Assembly: GCF_002295065.1 (NCBI RefSeq)
Contig: NZ_NSGG01000022.1
Span: 1 to 64,000, forward strand
From: Mesorhizobium sp. WSM3859
GTDB taxonomy: Bacteria; Pseudomonadota; Alphaproteobacteria; Rhizobiales; Rhizobiaceae
Direction: 5' to 3'
DNA: 64,000 nucleotides
Shown here: positions 1 to 8,079 of the stretch, piece after piece
Layout: every line of letters starts with the position of its first letter
Position numbering within the stretch: the stretch's first letter is position 1
Program-made: the position numbers and the translations under genes
The notes under the pieces: generated by a model
What the model was told of the DNA's origin: nothing
The model's database searches: none
The model's input: the letters and a program-made list of their open reading frames with translations, nothing else

Positions 1-257
1 AGAAGGTCTTCGCCATTGAGCTTGACTTCAGTGCCCGACCACTTGCCGAACAGGATGCGGTCGCCGGCCTTGACGTCCAGGGGCACGAGCTTGCCGCTCT
101 CGTCGCGGGCGCCGGAGCCGACGGCGATGATCTCGCCTTCCTGCGGCTTTTCCTTCGCCGTATCCGGGATGATGATCCCGCCGGCGGTCTTGGATTCGGA
201 TTCGACCCGGCGAACGACCACGCGGTCATGAAGCGGGCGGAACTTGGACTTTGCCAT
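1..257 (-). CDS. groES: Co-chaperonin GroES (3' end cut by window edge)
   Basis: Hsp10 lid of the GroEL folding chamber, cytosolic. The reading frame starts MAKSKFRPLHDRVVVRR and carries the mobile loop that binds GroEL (ESESKTAGGIIIPDTAKEKP), then the DRILFGKWSG barrel segment. About 85 codons are visible; the family is usually 95-105 residues, so only the last 10-20 are missing. The ATG is preceded by a GA-rich ribosome site, and a perfect CIRCE operator lies 66 bases upstream of it, which marks heat-shock control by HrcA. groEL would be expected just beyond the left edge (known rhizobial arrangement, not seen here). Confidence 0.96.
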   Translation of the reverse strand, partial: MAKSKFRPLHDRVVVRRVESESKTAGGIIIPDTAKEKPQEGEIIAVGSGARDESGKLVPLDVKAGDRILFGKWSGTEVKLNGEDL

Positions 258-322
258 GTTGTCTTCCTCGAATGAGAACGGTGAGAACTGTTCCTCCATC
301 CGGCGAGGCCGCCGGATATGAG

Positions 323-349
323 TTAGCACTCACCAAAGGCGAGTGCTAA
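323..349 (-). promoter_or_regulatory. CIRCE operator (HrcA site) of groES
   Basis: TTAGCACTC, nine bases, GAGTGCTAA: a perfect match to the CIRCE consensus. It is the binding site of the heat-shock repressor HrcA. It lies between groES and the next gene, in the position expected for groESL control. The hrcA gene is not in the window. Confidence 0.97.
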
Positions 350-486
350 CGTGGCGCTGAAATAGGCCGGTGGGTTGCCAGAGTCAAGGCGCGCGCAAGG
401 GGGCGACGACGCGAAATTTTTCTTGCGCGGAACCCCGGGCGAAAATGCGACGGCTGCCGCGAGCCGCGGACGAGCAATTTCGCCTG

Positions 487-1287
487 CTAGAACCGCCGCC
501 TTGGCGACCGCATCACCAGCAGCGGGCAGCGTTCGGCCAGACCATATGTGCCGGTCGAGGCCAGCCGGACATCATCGAAGAAGGTCTTGGCTTCCTCGAT
601 GAGTGCTGCCGCGGGGGCAAAACTGTAGACGACGGACGAGTTCCGGTAGACGTCGATGGTTCCGATGACCGGCAGTTCCCATCCGGTTCGAGCGGATAGC
701 TCCCCGCGGTCTGGAAACATCCTGTCGAATTGTTCCAGGATGCTTATGACCGGTATCGTGTAGTCCGGCGCGCCGCCGATCGCGGTCATCGCCACACGCC
801 ATTTGAGCTCGTGGAAGGTCGAAACGCCGCCGGCCAGCGCCAGGACGCGGACGTCCTGCGGTTCGTCGCGGGTTTCGGGAGAGGCGTAAAGCCTGACGGC
901 GGCGCGCCCGTCTGCGCTGAGCACACGTGCGATCGACGCAAACAGTCTGCGCCTGAGGTCGGCGGCACCGATGACCGAGAGGCATCCGTCGCCAATCAGG
1001 GCCTCGACGCTTGCCTCGCCGAACCGCAGATCGAACCAGTCGCCTCGCACCGCCTTGCGCGTGTCGGTATCGCCCGGCCAGATGCCGGCGATCATATCGG
1101 CGGACTCGTCGACCGACGTCATTGCGGCGCCAAGCCCGGCGAGTTCCGGCGTCACGCCGAGCATCACGACGTGCGATCGGCCAAGCTCGAGCTCGCGGTC
1201 ATAGGCCTGGACGACTTCGGGTGGCGGCCTGAGCGGCGAGCCGAGTAACTGCCAGTGCCTGCGAATTGCATTCCAATGTTCAGTCAT
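487..1287 (-). CDS. Class I SAM-dependent methyltransferase-like protein
   Basis: 266 residues. The segment SHVVMLGVTPELAGLG (about residues 38-53) fits a Rossmann motif I in its loose LGVTPEL form. It is followed by an acidic stretch and IGDGCLSVIG, where a motif IV-like strand would fall. This is the pattern of poorly characterised class I SAM methyltransferases; the substrate is unknown. The open frame runs on to 2076, but that extension is antisense to the ATP-grasp gene, so MTEHWNAIRRHW at 1287 is taken as the start. The gene is divergent from the ATP-grasp gene with only 66 bases between starts, so the two probably share a control region and a function. Confidence 0.7.
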   Translation of the reverse strand: MTEHWNAIRRHWQLLGSPLRPPPEVVQAYDRELELGRSHVVMLGVTPELAGLGAAMTSVDESADMIAGIWPGDTDTRKAVRGDWFDLRFGEASVEALIGDGCLSVIGAADLRRRLFASIARVLSADGRAAVRLYASPETRDEPQDVRVLALAGGVSTFHELKWRVAMTAIGGAPDYTIPVISILEQFDRMFPDRGELSARTGWELPVIGTIDVYRNSSVVYSFAPAAALIEEAKTFFDDVRLASTGTYGLAERCPLLVMRSPRRRF

Positions 1288-1353
1288 GCAAAACCCCCCG
1301 GTTCCTCGCGACCCGTCGATTACTCGACAGTCACGTGGAAACCAAGGGGGCAC

Positions 1354-2205
1354 ATGGCGCGTATCGCAGTTATCACACATGAGTTCGACCGCTTTCAGAG
1401 CCGGCGCGGCCTGCTGCTGCGCCGCGACAGCCCGTACATGCTCTTCGACTTGCTGGAAGAGCTGAGGCGCCGCGGCCATTCGGTGCAGATCTTGAAAGGC
1501 ACGTCGGCGAAACCGGCCGCCGACGTCGCGGTGCTGCATCTCGATGTGACCGTGACGCCACCCGACTATGTCGACTATGCGCGCCGTTTTCCCTTCTGCC
1601 TCAACCTCGGCGCCGCCGACATTTCGAAACGCCGCGTCAGCGGCGCCGCGATTGGGCCGGACGATCCCTGGCAGGGGCAGGTCATCGTCAAGAGCAGCCT
1701 CAATCATTTGGGAACGCCGGAGGAGCAACTGAATCGGCGTGCGCGGCGCGCCGGCAAGCCGGAGCCGTTTCCCGGCGTCGAGCCTTTCGACAAATACCAG
1801 GTGCATGCCTCGGTCGCCGAGGTTCCGGTGGAGGTGTTCGAGCGCCAGGACCTGGTCGTTGAAAAGTTCATTCCAGAACCGGAGCCGGACGGCTTCGGCG
1901 CTCGGTTCTGGCTGTTCTGCGGCGAGCGCGAGCGCTGCACCCGCCACGTCTCGCCGCAGAGCCTCGTGAAGGGCGACGACACTATCCGTCGCGAGGCGGT
2001 GCCGGTGCCGGACGAGCTTCGCGCGCTGCGCCGCAAGCTCGGCTTCGACTATGGCAAGTTCGACTTCGTCATGCATGAGGGCAAAGCGGTGCTGCTCGAT
2101 GCAAACAAGACGCCCGGCCGCGCCCGCAACCTGTCAAGCTTCATCGCCGCCGGCAATGCCAATCTTGCCGACGGCTTCGAAGGGCTGATCCGTCAACACG
2201 CCTAG
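1354..2205 (+). CDS. ATP-grasp domain protein
   Basis: 283 residues. The C-terminal half has ATP-grasp landmarks: VIVKSS (likely ATP-binding lysine), VVEKFIPE with the acidic patch that contacts adenine, and KFDFVMHEGKAVLLDANKTP, whose D/N residues would hold magnesium. The N-terminal third begins MARIAVITHEFD and looks like a pre-ATP-grasp Rossmann fold. Such enzymes join a carboxylate to an amine or thiol using ATP; the substrates cannot be read here. An in-frame ATG lies further upstream, but AAGGGGG seven to ten bases ahead of 1354 decides the start. Divergent from the methyltransferase-like gene. The TAG stop is part of a 20-bp inverted repeat. Confidence 0.75.
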   Translation: MARIAVITHEFDRFQSRRGLLLRRDSPYMLFDLLEELRRRGHSVQILKGTSAKPAADVAVLHLDVTVTPPDYVDYARRFPFCLNLGAADISKRRVSGAAIGPDDPWQGQVIVKSSLNHLGTPEEQLNRRARRAGKPEPFPGVEPFDKYQVHASVAEVPVEVFERQDLVVEKFIPEPEPDGFGARFWLFCGERERCTRHVSPQSLVKGDDTIRREAVPVPDELRALRRKLGFDYGKFDFVMHEGKAVLLDANKTPGRARNLSSFIAAGNANLADGFEGLIRQHA

Positions 2206-2251
2206 AGACGGATGATTTCAGGCCGAATCGACCTGAAATCATCCGTCTCTA
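2203..2251. terminator. Perfect 20-bp inverted repeat overlapping a stop codon
   Basis: Arms at 2203-2222 and 2232-2251 are perfectly complementary (TAGAGACGGATGATTTCAGG and its complement) around a nine-base loop. The first arm includes the TAG stop of the ATP-grasp gene. There is no long T tract, so it could end transcription, protect the mRNA 3' end, or simply be a mobile palindrome. It lies between convergent genes. Confidence 0.6.
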
Positions 2252-2264
2252 AATCAAAGAGGTA

Positions 2265-2313
2265 GAGCATGATGTCGTCCGAAAACCGCTTCACACTTTT
2301 CGGCATCATGCTC
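2265..2313. repeat. Palindromic repeat, AAGTGTGAAGCGG-core family, copy 1
   Basis: Outer stem GAGCATGATG (2265-2274) pairs with CATCATGCTC (2304-2313); inner stem CCGAAAA pairs with TTTTCGG. Read on the minus strand the core is AAAAGTGTGAAGCGGTTTT, the same core as at 49210-49254, and related to those at 10563-10605 and 27468-27512. Located just downstream of the tetR gene. Confidence 0.75.
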
Positions 2314-2327
2314 CAAGCGGCAGGCGC

Positions 2328-2963
2328 CTACAAAAACACCCGCAACTGCGTGTGGATGATCGAGCGATAGTCGTCGATCGTGCGCCGGCCTTCTTCCTTA
2401 TCCTGCGTCAGCGCCAGCCGCACGACGCCGCCGGCAAGCTGAAAGATCAGGAACACGACCCTCCCGAACGCCTCGCGCTGCCCGGCTTGAAGCATGGGCG
2501 CGACATGGTCGCAGAATATCTTCGCCTGGTGCCTCGTCTCGGCAATGTCGAGATGCTGCAGCGCCTTGTCGGCCTGGATAGCGTTCTGCAGGTCCTGGAT
2601 CGCCGGGTCCGCCGCGACGCGGGCATAATAGTCGTCGAGCATGCGGTCGGCCGCCGCCGTCACGTCGCCCAGCCCGTTTATCCCGGCGATGATCGCGCCG
2701 AAGCGCGCCCGGCTTTCTTCGGAAAATCGCTCGTAGAGCATAGCCAGGATCGCCGATTTGCTCGGAAAGTAGTGGTAGACGGTCGCGATCGGTCCGCCGG
2801 CCAGCGCGCCGACTTCCTTCATAGTCACCGCGTCGATGCCCTTTTCACCGATCAGCCGCATGGTCGTGGCGAGGATCGCGTCGATGCGCTCGCGGCTGCG
2901 CTCCTGCTTCGGCCTGCGCCTGGGTTCCGTCGCTATTCGCTTCGCATCCGTCATGGCCCGCAT
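2328..2963 (-). CDS. TetR family transcriptional regulator
   Basis: 211 residues (or 208 if the second ATG, MTDAKR, is used). The N-terminal helix-turn-helix is clear: AVTMKEVGALAGGPIATVYHYFPSK style, ending in the family's YHYF recognition helix at about residues 45-70. The C-terminal helical domain would sense a small ligand that is not identifiable. Divergent from the MFS/flavoenzyme/PLP-enzyme operon. The space between them holds a perfect palindrome at 3030-3044, so the simplest reading is a local repressor of that operon. Confidence 0.88.
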   Translation of the reverse strand: MRAMTDAKRIATEPRRRPKQERSRERIDAILATTMRLIGEKGIDAVTMKEVGALAGGPIATVYHYFPSKSAILAMLYERFSEESRARFGAIIAGINGLGDVTAAADRMLDDYYARVAADPAIQDLQNAIQADKALQHLDIAETRHQAKIFCDHVAPMLQAGQREAFGRVVFLIFQLAGGVVRLALTQDKEEGRRTIDDYRSIIHTQLRVFL

Positions 2964-3029
2964 CTTTCCCGGAAAAGTGCGAATTCACGGTTGACAAGAA
3001 ACATGATCAAGTATCAGTTTCGTTAAATG

Positions 3030-3044
3030 CTGACAACTTGTCAG
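3030..3044. promoter_or_regulatory. Candidate TetR operator
   Basis: CTGACAA-C-TTGTCAG, a perfect palindrome with seven-base arms, 32 bases before the GTG of the MFS gene. A TTGACA box at 2991-2996 begins the same AT-rich stretch. Position and symmetry suit binding by the divergent TetR protein; this is inference from sequence only. Confidence 0.6.
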
Positions 3045-3075
3045 TTTTTCCACCGGGCTGCAAGGGAGGCATCTC

Positions 3076-4260
3076 GTGACTGCATCGCAAACCGCGCAGG
3101 CGGAAGATGGCGATTGGCTTGTCGGCAATCCGACGGGATCGCAGCTTGCCTCGGCGCTGTGGATCGGATCGGTCGGCCTGCTCATCCTTGGCCTGCAGCC
3201 GGTGCTGCTCGGCGCGCTCTACACGGAGGGTCACGTCACCGGCGACGAGCTGGCGCTGGTCGCCACCGCCGAGATGCTCGCCATCGGCATCGGGTCTGCG
3301 ATCGTGGCCATGCTGCTGCCCGCCAGGAACATGCGCTGGAAGAGCGCGGTTCTGCTCGTCCTGCTCGCGTTAGCCAATTTCTGGACCGCTTATGCCGGCA
3401 GCCCCAATGGGCTGATCGGCGCGCGCATACTGGCCGGCCTGGCGGAGGGTGGGCTGGTCGCCGTCGCCACCGAATTGATCGCCCGCTCGCGCCGGGCCGA
3501 GCGCATCGGCGGCTATTTCGTCACGTTGCAGACCTTGGCCCAATGCGCGCTGGCGCTGATCCTAGCGCTCTATGCCGTGCCCGCCGCCGGCTCGGCCGGC
3601 GGCTTCATCGCGCTCGGCATCGTCTGCCTGCTGTCGCTGGCCGTCGCCTGGATGGTGCCGGACGACTATGCCGACCTGCCCAAGGAAGAGCAGTTTGCCA
3701 ACGTCGCGACAGTGCCGGCAATCACCGCGCTCTTGTCGATCTTCTGCTATTTCATGTTCTTCGGTGCCGTCTGGGCCTTCCTGGAGCCCATCGGCGCGCA
3801 GTTCGGCATCGACGGCCGCACCGTCGGCCTGATGGTGTCGGCGAGCCTCGCCGCCCAGGTGATCGGCGCCATGACCGCGACGGTCTTCGAGGCGCGCATC
3901 GACTACCGTTTTGCCATCACGATCATCGGCATCGTCGCGGCGATCAGCTCGGTCCTGCTTGCGTCCGGCCCGGGTCTTTCAGTGTTCTGGGCGGTGGCGC
4001 TGGTGATGGGCTTCATCCTGCTCTTCATCGTGCCCTATCAGATCCGCATGGCAATCACCGCCGACGAGACGCGGACGGCAGTGCTCCTGGTTCCGGCGGC
4101 GCAGCTCTTCGGCCTCGCCATCGGCCCGATCGCCGCCTCGCTTTTGATCGATGCCGGGAATTTCCGCCCGGTGCCCGAATTCGCCACGGCGACCGCTTTG
4201 GCCAGCGTGCTTTTGCTCGGCGTCTTCGTTCTCGTCGCGCGCCGCCATGGCAAGGGCTGA
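3076..4260 (+). CDS. MFS transporter (12-TM permease)
   Basis: 394 residues, strongly hydrophobic with about twelve membrane spans. Layout fits the arabinose/sugar-efflux-like or DHA1-like major facilitator superfamily; there is an ARILAGLAEGG stretch between early spans and a mid-protein hydrophilic loop (VPDDYADLPKEEQF). Starts at GTG with AAGGGAGG six bases upstream. First gene of an operon with an FAD oxidase (11-base gap) and a PLP enzyme (four-base overlap), so it probably moves their substrate or product across the inner membrane. Likely controlled by the divergent TetR through the palindrome just upstream. Confidence 0.85.
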   Translation: MTASQTAQAEDGDWLVGNPTGSQLASALWIGSVGLLILGLQPVLLGALYTEGHVTGDELALVATAEMLAIGIGSAIVAMLLPARNMRWKSAVLLVLLALANFWTAYAGSPNGLIGARILAGLAEGGLVAVATELIARSRRAERIGGYFVTLQTLAQCALALILALYAVPAAGSAGGFIALGIVCLLSLAVAWMVPDDYADLPKEEQFANVATVPAITALLSIFCYFMFFGAVWAFLEPIGAQFGIDGRTVGLMVSASLAAQVIGAMTATVFEARIDYRFAITIIGIVAAISSVLLASGPGLSVFWAVALVMGFILLFIVPYQIRMAITADETRTAVLLVPAAQLFGLAIGPIAASLLIDAGNFRPVPEFATATALASVLLLGVFVLVARRHGKG

Positions 4261-4271
4261 GGAGGATTAGG

Positions 4272-5573
4272 ATGGCAAACGCCTGGAGCAACTGGTCGGG
4301 CTTCGTCACGGCTTCCCCGAAATCGATCGCGACGCCGGCCAACGCCGGCGAGCTGGCCGAGCTGGTGCGCTCCGCGCCCGGACCGCTGCGCGTCGCCGGC
4401 GCCGGCCATTCCTTCACGCCGCTGGTGCAGTCCGAAGGCACCATCGTCTCGCTGGAAAGGATCGAAGGGCTGGTCTCGCATGAACCGGCGGCCACCAGGG
4501 CGCGGGTGGGAGCGGGGACAAGGCTGGGCGCGCTGATGCATATCCTGCAAGGCATCGGCCAAGCCCTGCCCAATATGGGCGACATCGACAAGCAGGCGAT
4601 CGGCGGTGCGCTCGGCACGGCAACGCATGGCTCCGGCCCGACGCTCGGCGCCTATCACACGCAGCTGGAGGCGATGCAACTCGTCGATGGGCGGGGCAAG
4701 CTGCGCGAATACAGCCGGGCAAATGACATGGACATGATCCACGCCACCGGTGTCGCGCTTGGCGCCTTCGGCATCCTCACCGAAGTAACGATGAACAACA
4801 TCGCGGCCTACCGCCTGCGCCGCTGCAAATGGGTGCTGCCGATCGGCGACATGCTGCGCGATTTCGAAAAGATGATGGCCGCGCATCGTTCGGCCGAATT
4901 CTACTACATCCCATTTTCCGGCTGTGCGCAGTTCATTGCCAGCGACCTGAGCGATGCGCAGCCGACGCAGCGGCCGACCGAGGACGACGAGGAGGGCCTG
5001 GCGACATTGCGCAAGCTGTGCACCGTGCTGCGCCGGCTGCCGTCGCTGCGCCGCGCGCTGATCAAGGGCGCGGTGAAGAAGGTGCCGGCCGAGGACTACG
5101 TGCAGGACTGGCTCAACGTCTATGTCAGCGACCGTCGCACCAGATTCAACGAGATGGAATACCACCTGCCATTCGAGGAAGGTCGCAAGGCGTTGGCCGA
5201 AATCATCGCGCTGACGGAGAAGCACTTTCCGGAAGTCTATTTCCCGATGGAGGTGCGTTCGGTGGCGCCTGACGAATTCTGGCTTTCGCCCTTCTATAAA
5301 AGGCTGACCTGCTCGATCGCCATCCACCACGATGCGGCGAACGACCCGCTGCCCTTCATGCGGGCCGCCGAGCCCATCTTCCGCAAATATGGCGGCAGGC
5401 CGCATTGGGGCAAGATGCACAGCCTGAAGGCGGCGGATTTCAAGAAGATCTATCCGCGCTGGGACGACGCGCTTGCCGTGCGGCGCGACATCGATCCCAA
5501 CAACCGTTTCGTCTCGCCCTATATGGCCGCCCTGTTTGGCATTGAACCCAGTCCTGTTGGCATCGAAAAATGA
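4272..5573 (+). CDS. FAD-binding aldono-lactone/alditol oxidase-type protein
   Basis: 433 residues. The N-terminal PCMH-type FAD domain has VAGAGHSFTPLV, whose His is the usual covalent flavin attachment point in this VAO subgroup, then IGGALGTATHGSG. The C-terminal half ends with the PHWGK motif of the D-arabinono-1,4-lactone oxidase / L-gulonolactone oxidase / alditol oxidase family. It should oxidise a sugar lactone or polyol with oxygen or another acceptor. Ribosome site GAGGAGG lies just upstream of the ATG. Its partners (MFS permease, PLP enzyme) suggest a substrate carrying both polyol and amino groups, which is inference. Confidence 0.85.
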   Translation: MANAWSNWSGFVTASPKSIATPANAGELAELVRSAPGPLRVAGAGHSFTPLVQSEGTIVSLERIEGLVSHEPAATRARVGAGTRLGALMHILQGIGQALPNMGDIDKQAIGGALGTATHGSGPTLGAYHTQLEAMQLVDGRGKLREYSRANDMDMIHATGVALGAFGILTEVTMNNIAAYRLRRCKWVLPIGDMLRDFEKMMAAHRSAEFYYIPFSGCAQFIASDLSDAQPTQRPTEDDEEGLATLRKLCTVLRRLPSLRRALIKGAVKKVPAEDYVQDWLNVYVSDRRTRFNEMEYHLPFEEGRKALAEIIALTEKHFPEVYFPMEVRSVAPDEFWLSPFYKRLTCSIAIHHDAANDPLPFMRAAEPIFRKYGGRPHWGKMHSLKAADFKKIYPRWDDALAVRRDIDPNNRFVSPYMAALFGIEPSPVGIEK

Positions 5574-6706
5574 GCGCCTATTTCGCTGCCCTGTCCGAGG
5601 CGCTGAAGGCAGCCGAGATCTTCCGGCCCTGCCTGGTGCTCGACCGCGACCGGCTGGACGGCAACATCGCGCTGGTGAAGGAACGGCTGGCGCCCGGCCT
5701 TGCCGTGCGGCTGGTCGACAAATCGCTGCCTTGCATGCCGCTGCTGTCGCATATCGCGCGAGCCCTCGAAACCAACCGCTTCATGTCCTTCCATCCGCCG
5801 GTGACGCAGGCCGTGCTCGACGCCTTTCCCGAGGGCGATCTGCTTTACGGCAAGCCGATGCCGGTGGGCGCCGGCAGGGCCGCGCTGACTAGAGGCGGCG
5901 CCGGCTGGTGGTCGCGCGTCTGCTGGCTGATCGACACGCCGGAACGGCTGGCCGACTACGGCGCTTTGGCCGCCGCGCTCGACGCCGACCTGCGCTTCGC
6001 CTTCGAGGTCGATGTCGGCCTGCATCGCGGCGGTTTTTCCAGTCCAGCCGAGATTAAGGCGCTGACGATACCGGAGCGCCTGCGCTGCGAAGGCATCATG
6101 GCTTATGAGGCGCATGCGCCGGAGATACCGGGCCTGTTCGGCGGCGCGGCCAGGGCGCTGAAGCAGGCTTCGGCTAAGGCGGCGGAATTCGCCGCTGCCC
6201 TCGATCCGGACCAGCGCCGCATCCTGAACATCGGCGGCTCGAAGACGGCGCTGCTGCATGGCGGCCGCGTCGCCAACGAAGTGTCGATCGGCTCGGCCTT
6301 CGTGCTGCCGAGCGACTTCGACACCCCTGGCCTCGACGGTCTCCAGCCGGCCGCCTTCATCGCGACGCCGATCCTCAAGGCGCTCGACCCGATGCTGCCC
6401 GGTCCGCCGTCGGTTTCCCGGGCGCTGCAGGCGCTCGGCCTCTTCCCGAAGAAGGGCTGCTATCTCTATGGCGGCAAATGGATGGCCGAACCGGTGTTCC
6501 CCGAAGGCATGAAGCCGAATGGTCTGATCGGCCTTTCCTCCAATCAACAATTCATGGGCCTGCCGGCGAGCGCGGACGTGAAGCCCGGCGACTACGCCTT
6601 CCTGCGGCCGACGCAAAGCGAGACCGTGCTGCAGCATTTCGGGGCGATCGCGGTTTTTGCCGGCGGGCGGATCGTCGAGTTCTGGCCGGTGCTGCCGATG
6701 GGATGA
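5570..6706 (+). CDS. PLP-dependent alanine racemase-fold enzyme (D-threonine aldolase / DSD1-like)
   Basis: 378 residues, ATG overlapping the oxidase stop by four bases. The beginning FRPCLVLDRDRLDGNI and the lysine in LVDKSLPCMPLL match the PLP-binding strand of alanine racemase N-terminal fold proteins; EVDVGLHRGGF and LNIGGSKT are typical later strands that hold the cofactor phosphate. The C-terminal barrel GDYAFLRPTQSETVLQHFG keeps the HxxxxCxD-type metal-site region of D-threonine aldolase/D-serine dehydratase relatives, though in altered form. Reaction likely on a D-hydroxy-amino acid; exact substrate unknown. Translational coupling argues for one pathway with the oxidase. Confidence 0.8.
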   Translation: MSAYFAALSEALKAAEIFRPCLVLDRDRLDGNIALVKERLAPGLAVRLVDKSLPCMPLLSHIARALETNRFMSFHPPVTQAVLDAFPEGDLLYGKPMPVGAGRAALTRGGAGWWSRVCWLIDTPERLADYGALAAALDADLRFAFEVDVGLHRGGFSSPAEIKALTIPERLRCEGIMAYEAHAPEIPGLFGGAARALKQASAKAAEFAAALDPDQRRILNIGGSKTALLHGGRVANEVSIGSAFVLPSDFDTPGLDGLQPAAFIATPILKALDPMLPGPPSVSRALQALGLFPKKGCYLYGGKWMAEPVFPEGMKPNGLIGLSSNQQFMGLPASADVKPGDYAFLRPTQSETVLQHFGAIAVFAGGRIVEFWPVLPMG

Positions 6707-6744
6707 ATTCGTCCGCCCAAAAATGCGTTCGGTCGCATTCCTTC

Positions 6745-6898
6745 GCGCCCCTCTCTGTCCTGCCGGACATCTCCCCCACGATAGATCAGCAGCTTCGGCG
6801 GTTCGCCATTTCTGCATCGTTGAAGATTGGCGAAGGCTGGCGTGACGTCCGATCTCCCCCCAAGTGGGGGAGATGTCCGGCAGGACAGAGGGGGGCGC
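6745..6898. repeat. Palindromic element with 34-bp terminal inverted repeats
   Basis: Arms 6745-6778 and 6865-6898 match at 33 of 34 positions. The right arm also forms a local hairpin (ATCTCCCCC with GGGGGAGAT). No coding capacity. It fills most of the gap between the PLP-enzyme gene and the marR-GNAT gene. Looks like a non-autonomous intergenic mosaic repeat and is unlike the other two families in this window. Confidence 0.75.
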
Positions 6899-6938
6899 TT
6901 TCCCGCCAGCTAACAAAAGTGCCGCCGCAACCATTTTA

Positions 6939-6951
6939 TTGACGCAGTCAA
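6939..6951. promoter_or_regulatory. Candidate MarR operator, TTGAC-GCA-GTCAA
   Basis: Perfect five-base arms around GCA, 39 bases before the start of the MarR-GNAT gene. MarR-family sites are often TTGnn...nnCAA palindromes overlapping the promoter, so autoregulation is likely. Inference from symmetry and position. Confidence 0.55.
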
Positions 6952-6989
6952 CTAAATGATTGATCCTGTCCAAGGCAGGAGGACATCCC

Positions 6990-7925
6990 ATGACCATCCA
7001 CGATCACCCCGGCAAGGAGCGCATCGACACGGTGCGCGCGTTCAACCGCTTCTACACCCGCCAGATCGGCCTGCTCGACGAGGGCCTTCTGAAGAGCCCG
7101 TTCTCGCTGACCGAGGCGCGGGTGCTTTATGAGCTTGCCCATCGCGACGGGCTCGTCGCCAGCGACCTGGTGCGCGACCTTGGCCTCGACCCGGGCTATG
7201 TCAGCCGCCTCTTGAAGAAATTCGAGGAGCGCGGCCTGGTCGAGCGCGAGGCCAGCGAGGCGGACGCGCGCCGATCATCGATCGCGCTGACGCCGGCGGG
7301 CAGGCAAGCCTTCGCGCCGCTCAACCAGGATTCGCACGACCAGGTGCGCGCGCTGCTCGATCGTCTGGCGCCCGCTGACCAGGAGCGGCTGGTCAAGGCG
7401 ATGCGCACCGTGCAGGACCTGCTTGGCGACAGGCCCGAACCCAAGGTGCCCTACATCCTGCGGCCGCTGCAGGTAGGCGACATCGGCTGGATCACGCGCC
7501 GTCAGGGCATGCTCTACACCGAGGAGTATGGCTGGGACGGAACCTACGAGGCGCTGGTCGCCGAGATCCTCGCCGAGTTCGTCAAGAAATTCGATCCAAA
7601 GTGGGAGCGTGCCTGGATCGCCGAGCGCGAAGGCGAGGTGGTCGGTTCGGTCTTCGTCGTGCGCAAGTCGCCCGAAGTCGCGAAGCTCAGGCTGCTCTAT
7701 GTCGAGCCTTCGGCGCGGGGCCTTGGCATCGGCCGGCGGCTGGTCGACGAGTGCATCGCCTTCGCCCGCGCCAAGGGCTACAAGACGCTGACGCTGTGGA
7801 CGAACGACATACTGGGCTCGGCCCGCCGCATCTACCAGGCCGCGGGTTTCAAGCTGGTCGATGAGGAGCGCCATCATTCCTTCGGCAAGGATTTGGTCGG
7901 GCAGACGTGGGATCTGGAGCTTTAG
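6990..7925 (+). CDS. MarR-GNAT fusion: transcriptional regulator with acetyltransferase domain
   Basis: 311 residues. Residues 1-150 are a MarR winged helix (SLTEARVLYELAH, then DLGLDPGYVSRLLKKFEERG, the recognition helix and wing with DARRSS). Residues 155-311 are a GNAT domain: VGSVFVVRKSPEVAKLRLLYV, then the acetyl-CoA pyrophosphate loop SARGLGIGRRLVDE, then YQAAGF. Fusions of this type are widespread in rhizobia but their acetyl acceptor is usually unknown. An AGGAGG site eight bases before ATG 6990 fixes the start. A palindrome at 6939-6951 suggests self-control. Confidence 0.9.
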   Translation: MTIHDHPGKERIDTVRAFNRFYTRQIGLLDEGLLKSPFSLTEARVLYELAHRDGLVASDLVRDLGLDPGYVSRLLKKFEERGLVEREASEADARRSSIALTPAGRQAFAPLNQDSHDQVRALLDRLAPADQERLVKAMRTVQDLLGDRPEPKVPYILRPLQVGDIGWITRRQGMLYTEEYGWDGTYEALVAEILAEFVKKFDPKWERAWIAEREGEVVGSVFVVRKSPEVAKLRLLYVEPSARGLGIGRRLVDECIAFARAKGYKTLTLWTNDILGSARRIYQAAGFKLVDEERHHSFGKDLVGQTWDLEL

Positions 7926-7933
7926 CCTCTTCC

Positions 7934-8068
7934 CTTCTCCCTTGCGGGAGAAGGTGGCCGCGAGGCGGCGGATGAGGGGTGCTCCAGGGAAAGCCGACGT
8001 CTCACTCCGCTGGAGCACCCCTCATCTGTCGCCTTCGGCGACAGCTTCTCCCGCAGCAAGGGGAGAAG
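7934..8068. repeat. Nested palindromic repeat, CTTCTCCC family, copy 1
   Basis: Each end is a hairpin (CTTCTCCC-TTGC-GGGAGAAG at 7934-7953 and CTTCTCCC...GGGAGAAG at 8045-8068), and the middle has a perfect 16-bp pair, GATGAGGGGTGCTCCA at 7971-7986 with its complement at 8011-8026. Same architecture and near-identical words as the copy inside the M16 peptidase gene at 54873-55018. Lies between two convergent stop codons, where it could also act as a bidirectional terminator. Confidence 0.8.
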
Positions 8069-8079
8069 GGGAGCCTTTC

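Noticed and set aside
1288..2076. Open frame extending the methyltransferase-like protein to 529 residues
   Set aside because: It is antisense to the well-supported ATP-grasp gene and has Arg/Ala-rich shadow composition; ATG 1287 has a normal start context.
3027..4271. 848-residue plus-strand frame joined to the FAD oxidase
   Set aside because: The first 400 residues are a frame-shifted reading of the MFS gene; the oxidase has its own ATG and ribosome site at 4272.
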